A stretch of DNA of 7,438 nt from Mesoaciditogaceae bacterium (GTDB taxonomy: Bacteria; Thermotogota; Thermotogae; Mesoaciditogales; Mesoaciditogaceae): assembly GCA_015486145.1 (NCBI GenBank), contig WFSH01000039.1:1-7438 (forward strand), written 5' to 3'. The notes under the pieces are model-generated. The model saw only the letters and a list, made by a program, of their open reading frames with translations, did not search any database and was not told where the DNA came from. How positions within the stretch are numbered: position 1 is the stretch's first letter; each line of letters begins with the position of its first letter. Shown piece by piece: positions 1 to 5,462 of the stretch. The position numbers were made by a program, and so were the translations under genes.

Positions 1-23
1 GTTGAATTTCTTTCATCAATATG

Positions 24-30
24 AAGGAGG
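24..30 (+). promoter_or_regulatory. Strong Shine-Dalgarno that fixes the GTG start of the first gene
   Basis: AAGGAGG lies 8 bases before the GTG at 39. An in-frame ATG at 21 overlaps this site and would have no ribosome binding site of its own, so the site argues for GTG 39 as the true start. Confidence 0.85.
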
Positions 31-38
31 CGGTAACT

Positions 39-1421
39 GTGAAAGAAGTCGATGTTTTAACGATTGGTGCAGGTGGAGGAGCTTATCCTGCGGCCTTCCG
101 ATTGGCAAAAGCTGGGAAAGACATCGTTATGGTAGATTCCAAGGGAATCATGAGTGGAAACTGTCTTGCCGAAGGATGCGTGCCCTCGAAAGCATTAAGA
201 GAAGCAGCGGATGTGTACAGAACATCTAAAAAGGCGGAAGTGTTTGGTTTAAATGGAAAAGTGGATTTCGATTACCAGAAAATCGTATCACATAAAGATC
301 GCGTTCAAAAAATAAGATACGAACAACATGCTGAAGAGCTCAAAGAAGCCTCAAAACACCTAAAATTAATCAAGGGCGTTGCTTCTTTTCTAGATGAACA
401 TACAGTTGAAGTAAAAACAGAAAACGGAAAAGAAGAATATAGAGCCCAAGATATCATAATTGCCAGTGGTTCAGATATAGCGATGCCATCTATAAAAGGT
501 GCCGAATATTGCATAACATCAAGGGATATTTTTGCGCTTGATCCAAGCCTGAAAGAATTACCAGAATCCTTAACGATCATTGGTGCGGGGTATATCGGTC
601 TCGAAACCGCCACTATTTTCAATGAATTTGGAGTTAAGGTGCGCGTTGTTGAGATGATGGACAGAATTCTGCCAACAACGGAGCCAAGGCTTTCCGAAAA
701 ATTGCATGCTCTTTTAGAACCGAATATAGAGATCATTTTGAATGCCAAAGTTGAGGAGATCAAAAAAGATAATGAAAAGTACGAAGTTGTCTACACACAA
801 CATGAAATCAAAAAGAATGTAAAGTCCGATCTTGTGTTGATGGCAATAGGAAGAAAGCCTGTTGTGCCACAAGGCACTCAAGAAACAGGGGTTAACGTCA
901 AAAAGGGAAAAATTGTTGTCAACAATGCATTGCAGACAAATATTCCACACATATATGCACCAGGTGATGTTAATGGACTTTCGATGCTCTTTCATTCAGC
1001 TGTTAGACAATCGTTAGTAGCTGCCAACAACATAATGGCTGGTAATCATCCTATAGACTATATGAACTTTGACGCAGTACCAACAACCGTTTTCACTTTC
1101 CCCAAGATCGCTTACGTTGGCATCACGCCGTCGATTGCAAAGGAAAGAAATATTGAACTTGTTGAAACAGATTACCAATTTAAAGTTGACGCTCGTGCGC
1201 AAATATTTGATGAAATGGAAGGCGAAATTCGTGAATTTTTCGATATCAGAACAATGCGACTTGTTGGTGCATGGGTTGTCGGCATAGATGCAGACAATTT
1301 GATAGGAGAGCTCGGAATAGCGGTCGCAAAAGGTTTAAATGTTAAAGATATCGCGGAATTTGCCGATCAGCATCCCATGTCATCTGAAGGCATATCCAAA
1401 GCCGCAAGAAAGCTTTTGTAA
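39..1421 (+). CDS. FAD-dependent pyridine nucleotide-disulfide oxidoreductase, dihydrolipoamide dehydrogenase-like
   Basis: This 460-residue protein has the full layout of the dihydrolipoamide dehydrogenase/mercuric reductase group. The N-terminal FAD-binding glycine motif is at residues 10-15 (GAGGGA). The redox-active pair C42 and C47 sits in NCLAEGCVPSK. A second dinucleotide motif, GAGYIGLE, is at 182-189; the acidic residue ending its second strand (VVE) favours NADH over NADPH. The second FAD contact is APGD at 307-310, and a dimer-interface domain ends in H445-P-M-S-S-E450, the usual catalytic His-Glu pair. The enzyme should therefore be competent to move electrons between NAD(H) and a dithiol/disulfide. 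The disulfide motif differs from the classic GGTCLNxGCIPSK form, and no 2-oxoacid dehydrogenase or lipoyl-protein gene is adjacent, so a role in a standard 2-oxoacid complex is doubtful. It leads an operon with a ferredoxin and a DUF169 protein, suggesting an electron-transfer partnership. The exact substrate is unknown. Confidence 0.93.
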   Translation: MKEVDVLTIGAGGGAYPAAFRLAKAGKDIVMVDSKGIMSGNCLAEGCVPSKALREAADVYRTSKKAEVFGLNGKVDFDYQKIVSHKDRVQKIRYEQHAEELKEASKHLKLIKGVASFLDEHTVEVKTENGKEEYRAQDIIIASGSDIAMPSIKGAEYCITSRDIFALDPSLKELPESLTIIGAGYIGLETATIFNEFGVKVRVVEMMDRILPTTEPRLSEKLHALLEPNIEIILNAKVEEIKKDNEKYEVVYTQHEIKKNVKSDLVLMAIGRKPVVPQGTQETGVNVKKGKIVVNNALQTNIPHIYAPGDVNGLSMLFHSAVRQSLVAANNIMAGNHPIDYMNFDAVPTTVFTFPKIAYVGITPSIAKERNIELVETDYQFKVDARAQIFDEMEGEIREFFDIRTMRLVGAWVVGIDADNLIGELGIAVAKGLNVKDIAEFADQHPMSSEGISKAARKLL

Positions 1422-1436
1422 GAGGAGGAAAATAAA

Positions 1437-1679
1437 ATGAGTACAGTGACTTTTCAAGCTGGTGCCAACATTAAAATAGATGAAGATGAATGTGTTGGTT
1501 GCAGAAAATGTGTGGAAGTTTGTCCAGAAGATGTTTATGAGCTTGAAAGAAGACCTGGAGAAACAGATCCAGATCGCGAATACAAATCGGTAGCTATTGC
1601 TTCAGAAAAGTGCATATTATGTCTTTCATGCCTTGAAATATGTGGCAAAAATGCCATATACATTGAGGGAAAACAGTAA
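1437..1679 (+). CDS. 2[4Fe-4S] ferredoxin-type protein
   Basis: This 80-residue cytoplasmic protein carries two four-cysteine motifs, each CxxCxxCxxxC: C19, C22, C25, C29 followed by proline, and C59, C62, C65, C69 followed by glycine instead of the usual proline. Each motif should ligate part of two [4Fe-4S] clusters, as in bacterial ferredoxins. An insertion of about 20 charged residues (roughly 35-56) separates the halves, longer than in clostridial ferredoxins. The start is secure: GAGGAGG ends 8 bases before the ATG. It begins 15 bases after the flavoprotein stop and ends 14 bases before the DUF169 start, so the three are almost certainly co-transcribed. The likely role is passing single electrons to or from the neighbouring flavoprotein or the DUF169 protein, which is inference from position. 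Confidence 0.93.
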   Translation: MSTVTFQAGANIKIDEDECVGCRKCVEVCPEDVYELERRPGETDPDREYKSVAIASEKCILCLSCLEICGKNAIYIEGKQ

Positions 1680-1693
1680 AGAGGTGATTGAAA

Positions 1694-2488
1694 ATGGCAG
1701 GTCCACTTTTAAAAGAACAATTAGTGTCGGTTAAACACGATTGGAAAGATTTGAGTGGTAAATTAGTTGAGAAACTTGAATTAAAGCACGAACCTGTTGG
1801 AGTATACTTAGTTCCAAGTGTTCACTCAGAAAGATATGAGAAATTTTTTGAATCCATTTCAAGACCATCTGGAAAGCTTACATATTGTCAGGCAGTCGAA
1901 ACTGTGAGAGGATCAACTAATTACTCTGGATTGTCGAATTTTCCTGATGCTTTGCGTTTGGAAGCGGAAGACTTTTTGTGTTCAGCCGGAGCTGCAAATC
2001 TTGGACTTTACGATTTGCCAGATGCAATAAAAAACGGAGAAAGAGATTTCCTCTTAAGAAGATTTTACTCGATTGAAGCATCGATGGTAACGCGTGATAA
2101 GATTCCTCACTTTGAACCTGGATCTGTTTCATCCGTAGTAGTTTTCAAACTCTCAAAGGCACCTGTTGATCCTCATATAATTTTAATATTTGGCTTGCCT
2201 GCCCAAATCTTATCGTTAGAGGGGCCTTACGTGATGAGAAACGGTGGTAGAATTCAAGCAGATCTTCTCGGAACATGTGGGCTTTGTGCAGAAATGACGG
2301 TATCGCCCATTCTGAACAGAAGGATGAACATATCAACACTTTGCGGAGGTGCACGAGCTCACGCATTTAAGGATCCGACGGAAATGGGAGTAGGGATCCC
2401 GGCGCAAGAATTTCCAAATTTGGTTGAAGATCTCCTGAATAGGCAAAATATACCTAAACGTCAAGACCTGCCAAAGGAGCTTCAATAA
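1694..2488 (+). CDS. DUF169 family protein
   Basis: The 264-residue product resembles DUF169, a family of unknown function found in many anaerobes and methanogens. Recognisable features in order are the N-terminal KHEPVGVYLVP segment (about 31-41), C65 in TYCQAV, C96 in the FLCSAGAANLGL stretch, the HFEPGSVSSVVV segment (about 139-150), a hydrophobic strand followed by FGLPAQ (about 166-171), LGTCGLCAE with C195 and C198, and C217 in STLCGGAR. The five cysteines, especially the CxxC at 195-198 with C217, could bind a metal or cluster, but I do not know of an established ligand. GAGGTGA precedes the ATG by 6 bases, so I prefer this ATG to the TTG at 1688. There is no signal peptide or membrane segment. 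Third gene of the flavoprotein-ferredoxin operon, it may be the substrate-binding component. Its biochemical role is unknown. Confidence 0.85.
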   Translation: MAGPLLKEQLVSVKHDWKDLSGKLVEKLELKHEPVGVYLVPSVHSERYEKFFESISRPSGKLTYCQAVETVRGSTNYSGLSNFPDALRLEAEDFLCSAGAANLGLYDLPDAIKNGERDFLLRRFYSIEASMVTRDKIPHFEPGSVSSVVVFKLSKAPVDPHIILIFGLPAQILSLEGPYVMRNGGRIQADLLGTCGLCAEMTVSPILNRRMNISTLCGGARAHAFKDPTEMGVGIPAQEFPNLVEDLLNRQNIPKRQDLPKELQ

Positions 2489-2507
2489 AGCTAATAAAGC
2501 ACAAATC

Positions 2508-2809
2508 ATGAAGCCTAAAGAGAACACCATAGCAAAAATAGATTCAGTTTTTGACAAAATATATTCCTCAAAATCCCTCCAGATGTTCAAAGATGAGAAC
2601 ATCTTGGAGGTTTTAAAAAACTTGCAGAATCATCTGCATACTATGAATATCCATAAAGCTAAGGTGGCATATTTTTCGGCCGTTAAAGTCAAAGTTAACG
2701 TGATATGGGAACTTTTGAAAAGTACGCAAACGAAAGTGCGTTCAAGATCAAGAAACAAGATATTATTGAAGCGCTTGAAGATTTAAAAAGATTGTTCTCT
2801 GCGAAATAG
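2508..2809 (+). pseudogene. Probable frameshifted small gene, unknown family
   Basis: A reading frame from ATG 2508 gives a convincing charged, helical N-terminus (MKPKENTIAKIDSVFDKIY...), but its tail from about 2710 turns into an atypical basic string (TKVRSRSRNK) and stops at 2786. In the -1 frame, opening after a stop at 2696-2698, a well-formed acidic/basic helical C-terminus appears (GTFEKYANESAF, then KKQDIIEALEDLKRLFSAK) and stops at 2809. This suggests a single-base loss between about 2699 and 2784, or several lesions; a six-A run at 2615-2620 is another candidate site. A restored protein would be near 100 residues. No ribosome binding site precedes 2508. It may have been the fourth gene of the upstream operon. 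I do not recognise the family. Two overlapping short genes, or a base-call error, are alternatives. Confidence 0.4.
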
Positions 2810-2867
2810 TGTGGGTAACATTTTTTGAATAGCGACATTCTTTGACATTTTTAAAGCACGTAAGTAG

Positions 2868-2916
2868 TGATGAGTAAACAGTGAATAGTGAACACTGAGT
2901 AGTTAGTTATGAGATT
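2868..2916. repeat. TAG/GTGA-rich low-complexity tract
   Basis: The tract is built from imperfect short units such as GTAGTGATGAG, CAGTGAATAGTGAA, CACTGAGTAGTTAG and TTATGAG. CAGTG at 2879-2883 can pair with CACTG at 2893-2897. It forms the left border of the GC-rich hairpin block. Its function is unknown. Confidence 0.45.
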
Positions 2917-2926
2917 TCAATTTTTA

Positions 2927-2939
2927 CGCTTTACAAGCG
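2927..2939. other. Small hairpin at the left end of the GC-rich block
   Basis: CGCTT (2927-2931) and AAGCG (2935-2939) form a perfect 5-bp stem around TAC. A run of six T residues follows at 2950-2955, ten bases later, which is too far for a standard intrinsic terminator. Confidence 0.4.
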
Positions 2940-2958
2940 GCGAGTGTGATTTTTTCAA

Positions 2959-2973
2959 AGTCCCGTCAGGACT
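2959..2973. other. Hairpin AGTCC/GGACT
   Basis: AGTCC (2959-2963) and GGACT (2969-2973) pair perfectly around CGTCA. A CGGCCG palindrome (2978-2983) follows and a further short dyad, ACACA/TGTGT around TCC, lies at about 3055-3067. The density of dyads across the block suggests a structured RNA or a repeat unit. Confidence 0.4.
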
Positions 2974-3145
2974 AAATCGGCCGTTTATTCCGTGAAAGAA
3001 ACTCATAACAGAACACGCGCTGCATACGGACATCGTGTTCGATTCGCTTTCTCGACACATCCTGTGTTTCTCATCACATCTTCGGGCCCCACTTTAAATT
3101 AAAATGAATTACTTAACAACTAATTTTATATGGGAGACGATAAAT

Positions 3146-3481
3146 ATGGCTAAGAAGATTTTAGTAATAGCATCATCAGGTGATAGAGACATGATCAAGT
3201 TCACATTTGGTTTTGTTCTTAACACAAAAAAATCTCAATCCGTTGAAGACATAAAGTTATTTTTCTTTGGTCCAAGTGAAAAAACAATCTCGAATGACGC
3301 AGAACTTCAAAAAATGCTTGCGGATACCATAAAACTTGGATTTTCTCCGTTGGCATGTATAAACGTTTCAAAAGCTTACAATGTGAGCGACATTTTAGAA
3401 AAAATGGGTTTTTCTTTAGTCCCAATAGGTCAAGAGATTGTAAAAAAAATAAATGAGGGATATTTACCGCTAACATTTTAA
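3146..3481 (+). CDS. DsrE/DsrF-like small sulfur-relay family protein
   Basis: The 111-residue soluble protein has the shape of the DsrE-like fold: a first strand KKILVIASSGD at 3-13, a helix beginning near MIKFTFGFVLNT, a strand IKLFFFGPSE at 36-45, a helix through LADTIKLG, then C71 in LACINVSKAYNV and a C-terminal segment MGFSLVPIGQEIVKKINEG. The single cysteine C71 after the third strand matches the position of the persulfide-carrying cysteine of DsrE-type proteins, which shuttle sulfane sulfur. I start at ATG 3146, with GGGAG 9 bases upstream and the strand-forming MAKKIL sequence; the in-frame ATG at 3104 adds 14 unlikely residues and has no ribosome binding site. Its stop overlaps the next start as TAATG, implying translational coupling. 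A more general YchN/DsrE-like role without sulfur transfer is possible. Confidence 0.75.
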   Translation: MAKKILVIASSGDRDMIKFTFGFVLNTKKSQSVEDIKLFFFGPSEKTISNDAELQKMLADTIKLGFSPLACINVSKAYNVSDILEKMGFSLVPIGQEIVKKINEGYLPLTF

Positions 3482-3756
3482 TGATAAGCAAAGAAATGCT
3501 TTTAAAAATTGTGTTAGAAAAAGTTAAGAGTCTTTCCAAAGGTAATTATTTGGATCTTAGAAATTATAAGAGAGATCGATATATATTAGTGGTAAAGAAA
3601 AACGAAGAGAAATTTTTGGTCGTTGAGAATGGATTTTGTAAGGAAGAATTTACAATTTCTCCTGACAAATTGAAGAGGCTTCTCAAAAAACTTATAAAAA
3701 AAGAATTTCCAAGAAGCCACAAAGTTCGTGTTTATTTGAAAAATACGATAAAATGA
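3481..3756 (+). CDS. Small basic protein of unknown family, paralogue A
   Basis: I do not recognise this 91-residue lysine-rich protein. It has an N-terminal helix (MISKEMLLKIVLEKVKSL), a conserved KGNYLDLRNYKR element (20-31), a strand pair through YILVVKKNEEKFLVVENGF, a basic helix (about 62-74) and a C-terminal KKEFPRSHKVRVY signature (73-85). It is paralogous to the gene at 4644: 46 of the first 85 residues are identical in a gapless hand alignment, which also confirms this ATG as the start. There is no signal peptide or membrane segment. The ATG overlaps the DsrE-like stop by one base and has no near ribosome binding site (the only purine-rich stretch, GAGGGA, is 20 bases away), so translation probably depends on the upstream gene. 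A nucleic-acid-binding or partner-binding adaptor would fit the charge, but this is a guess. Confidence 0.85.
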   Translation: MISKEMLLKIVLEKVKSLSKGNYLDLRNYKRDRYILVVKKNEEKFLVVENGFCKEEFTISPDKLKRLLKKLIKKEFPRSHKVRVYLKNTIK

Positions 3757-3860
3757 ATCAAAAGCAAAGTACTTAAAACATTTGGTGTTGAAATTTAGTC
3801 AAGGAGTTTTTCGAAAAGACTTTGGTGTTACCAAAATTTCCAACTTGAAAAGGAGCGACG
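3757..3860 (+). promoter_or_regulatory. Leader of the TauE-type gene with direct repeat and hairpin
   Basis: This gap of 104 bases contains TTTGGTGTT twice, at 3781-3789 and 3821-3829, exactly 40 bases apart; both copies are followed within a few bases by AAATTT and then AAGGAG. The second copy forms a 6-bp hairpin, TTTGGT (3821-3826) with ACCAAA (3830-3835). The real ribosome binding site, AGGAG at 3851-3855, is 5 bases before the ATG. The pattern could be a duplicated leader or a regulatory element; no good promoter is seen. Confidence 0.4.
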
Positions 3861-4637
3861 ATGATATTTTTATTAGAAATTCTTTATGGACTTGGTATAG
3901 GAATAGCTTTAGGATTAACAGGAGCGGGAGGATCTATAATCACCGTCCCAATTCTTGTTTATCTTATAGGCATGAATGTTCATAACGCTACGGGAACAAG
4001 CCTCGTTATAGTTGGAACCAGTTCAGTAGTTGGGGTTTTTGAGTATTTTAAAGACAAACTGGTCCATTGGAGAATTGCGTTTGTTTTTGCAATATCTGGG
4101 ATCGTATCGGCGTTTATAGGCTCTTATTTAAATGTTCTGGTGTCCTCAAGAACGATACTTTACCTTTTTGCCGTCACGATGGTTTTGATAGGATTTTTAA
4201 TGCTAAAGCGTTCGAAAGCTTCAGAAACTGGAAACACCGAAATACCAAGCCTAAAAAACGAAATGAGAAAATGGTACTATTTAGTAGGTGCAGGTCTATC
4301 AGTCGGTTTTCTTACAGGTTTTTTTGGTGTAGGAGGAGGATTTTTGATCGTTCCGGCTTTGGTCATTGCTCTTAAATTTCCGACAAAACATGCTATTGCG
4401 ACTAGTCTTATGATCATAGCATTAAACTCACTTTGGGGTATAGCAGCAAGATTTCTTGGAATTGGAACAATAAGTACAGGACCAATTGTTTGGATTTTGG
4501 TAGGAACAATTGCTGGAATGCTGATAGGAAGCTTGATCGCGGTCAAAGTTAAATCCGAAATGCTGACGAAAGGATTCTCTTACTTCATCATTGCCGTAGC
4601 GGTTTACATATTTTTAAGAACTTCAAGCGCGCTATAA
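3861..4637 (+). CDS. TauE/SafE-type membrane exporter of sulfur compounds (anion permease)
   Basis: The 258-residue protein is an integral inner-membrane protein with roughly eight hydrophobic segments and the internal two-fold repeat typical of the TauE/SafE (DUF81) family. The first repeat has GLTGAGGSIITVP at 18-30 and NATGTSL at 42-48; the second has GFFGVGGGFLIVP at 153-165 and HAIATSL at 177-183. A hydrophilic loop of about 22 residues (116-137) joins the halves. Characterised family members export sulfite, sulfoacetate or other sulfonates or organic anions, and the neighbours make a sulfur compound plausible, though the substrate cannot be read from sequence. AGGAG lies 5 bases before the ATG. 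It sits between two paralogous small proteins, with the second starting 6 bases after its stop, which hints that those proteins act with the transporter. Confidence 0.9.
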   Translation: MIFLLEILYGLGIGIALGLTGAGGSIITVPILVYLIGMNVHNATGTSLVIVGTSSVVGVFEYFKDKLVHWRIAFVFAISGIVSAFIGSYLNVLVSSRTILYLFAVTMVLIGFLMLKRSKASETGNTEIPSLKNEMRKWYYLVGAGLSVGFLTGFFGVGGGFLIVPALVIALKFPTKHAIATSLMIIALNSLWGIAARFLGIGTISTGPIVWILVGTIAGMLIGSLIAVKVKSEMLTKGFSYFIIAVAVYIFLRTSSAL

Positions 4638-4643
4638 CGAATT

Positions 4644-4955
4644 ATGATCAATAAGGAAACTTTTTTAAAAGTGTTGATGGAGAGAATTGAAAAACTGCCA
4701 AAAGGGCATTATCTGGATATCAGAAGTTACAAACGAAATCGGAGTATCTTTGTGATACGAAAAGGACAGGATAATTTTTTGGTTATTGAAAATGGCTTTT
4801 ATCAGGACAAATTTTATGTAAAATTTGATGAAATTAGAAGACTTTTCAGAAAACTCTTAAAGAAGGAATTTCCACGAAGTCATAAGATACGCGTATATAC
4901 CATGGGTAAATATAATCCAATTGAAGCAAAGAACATTAAACGTAAAGAACTTTGA
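4644..4955 (+). CDS. Small basic protein of unknown family, paralogue B
   Basis: This 103-residue protein is the second copy of the unknown family found at 3481. It keeps the N-terminal MINKETFLKVL helix, KGHYLDIRSYKR (20-31), paired strands SIFVIRKGQDNFLVIENGF (34-52), the basic helix and the same KKEFPRSHKIRVY signature (73-85), then adds a divergent lysine-rich tail of about 18 residues (86-103). Copy A has a cysteine at position 53 where this copy has tyrosine, so a conserved thiol is not the shared function. It starts 6 bases after the exporter stop with no Shine-Dalgarno sequence, so coupling to exporter translation is likely. Function unknown. The identical gene order (transport or sulfur gene, then family member without its own ribosome binding site) in both copies suggests that partnership with the upstream product matters. 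Confidence 0.85.
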   Translation: MINKETFLKVLMERIEKLPKGHYLDIRSYKRNRSIFVIRKGQDNFLVIENGFYQDKFYVKFDEIRRLFRKLLKKEFPRSHKIRVYTMGKYNPIEAKNIKRKEL

Positions 4956-4969
4956 GTATGGTGATGCCA

Positions 4970-5314
4970 ATGAAAATTAGAAAAGAAGAGCTCAGAGATT
5001 TGGAGATAAAAATTCTGAAATATCATAAAATAGCCGGTGCTGATTATTCAAAGTTGATTTCGCATCGTTTTGGGTTGAGTTTGAGTGATGCTATGAAAAT
5101 TCATAAAAAATTACTTGAACTCGGTTTTTTAGAAAAAGTTAGCGGAAGCATAATAAATTACCACACAAAATTGAAAAACGGAAAGTACAAGTACGTCAAA
5201 CATAGAAACCATACTTATTACACTTTAAGCACAAAGGGAAAACACTTCATAAGAGAATATGAAAAGAAGTTTGGTGAAATTCAGTTGAATTTGAAATACC
5301 CTTACAAAAGTTAA
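4970..5314 (+). CDS. Winged-helix DNA-binding protein, DUF2250-like
   Basis: The 114-residue product looks like a small winged-helix regulator. The N-terminal part (about 8-52) reads as a helix-turn-helix: LEIKILKYHKIAGADYSKL, then a helix SHRFGLSLSDAMKIHKKLLELGFLE. The wing follows with a KHRNHTYYTLSTKG segment (77-90) and a final helix. The pattern AGxDYxKxIxxxxGL plus HTYYxLxxKG is what I remember for DUF2250, a family mostly from archaea and thermophiles; that assignment is from memory. Several starts are possible (ATG 4958, ATG 4964, ATG 4970). I chose 4970 because GGTGAT at 4960-4965 precedes it by 4 bases. It follows paralogue B by 14 bases and ends the cluster, so it may regulate this cluster or the sulfate-activation genes downstream. 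No ligand domain or cysteine sensor is present. Confidence 0.65.
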   Translation: MKIRKEELRDLEIKILKYHKIAGADYSKLISHRFGLSLSDAMKIHKKLLELGFLEKVSGSIINYHTKLKNGKYKYVKHRNHTYYTLSTKGKHFIREYEKKFGEIQLNLKYPYKS

Positions 5315-5328
5315 GAAAATCCAAATAT

Positions 5329-5338
5329 GTGTATACAC
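5329..5338. promoter_or_regulatory. Perfect palindrome, possible operator
   Basis: GTGTATACAC is a perfect 10-base palindrome just after the winged-helix gene and at the head of the leader. A small dimeric regulator could bind it, but no second copy is obvious in the window. Confidence 0.3.
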
Positions 5339-5462
5339 TCTAAAATTTTGATCAGCTTTTCCTCATTTTACGAGTGAGGCACTGATACTATTAAATCTAA
5401 TAGATCATAGATTAAACTCGAAAGAGTCACAGAAAACGGTACATGAAATTAAAAGTCTGACT

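Larger units (their letters stand above)
2810..3145. other. Long intergenic region with low-complexity tract and GC-rich hairpin block
   Basis: This gap of 336 bases holds no supported gene. About 2868-2916 is a tract of TAGTGA, GTGAATAGTG and GAGTAGTTAG-like units with frequent stops. From about 2925 to 3090 the base composition becomes visibly more GC-rich than the surrounding genes and contains several dyads, listed separately. A stop-free stretch on the minus strand ends at 2917 and could give a 47-residue peptide from ATG 3060 (including HGINGRFSPDG); on the plus strand another frame encodes FKVPSGLNRPFIP before a stop and continues beyond it. Open frames on both strands, with no ribosome binding site, look more like a dispersed repeat or structural RNA than a gene. 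Confidence 0.55.

Noticed and set aside
21..38. ATG at 21 as start of the first flavoprotein
   Set aside because: It overlaps the AAGGAGG site at 24-30, which is correctly spaced for the GTG at 39, and it has no ribosome binding site of its own.
305..763. Minus-strand open frame of 152 codons
   Set aside because: It lies entirely inside the flavoprotein gene in antisense and its product shows no recognisable family pattern.
1688..1693. TTG at 1688 as start of the DUF169 gene
   Set aside because: It overlaps the GAGGTGA site, whereas ATG 1694 is 6 bases after it.
2842..2870. TTGACA at 2842 as a -35 element
   Set aside because: The sequence 17 bases downstream is TAGTGA, a poor -10 element, so a promoter is not supported.
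2917..3060. A 47-residue minus-strand peptide gene
   Set aside because: No ribosome binding site precedes its ATG, a plus frame is nearly as open, and the region is full of dyads, so a repeat or RNA is the safer reading.
3104..3145. Longer start for the DsrE-like gene
   Set aside because: The extra 14 residues do not fit the fold, which starts with a strand at MAKKIL, and there is no ribosome binding site before 3104.
3782..3985. Plus-strand open frame starting in the exporter leader
   Set aside because: Most of it overlaps the exporter gene in another frame, its ribosome binding site is missing, and its translation shows only out-of-frame residues.
5351..5386. Nested dyad as an intrinsic terminator after the winged-helix gene
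   Set aside because: The stem is interrupted by uneven internal loops and no T-run follows, so I list it only as part of the structured leader.
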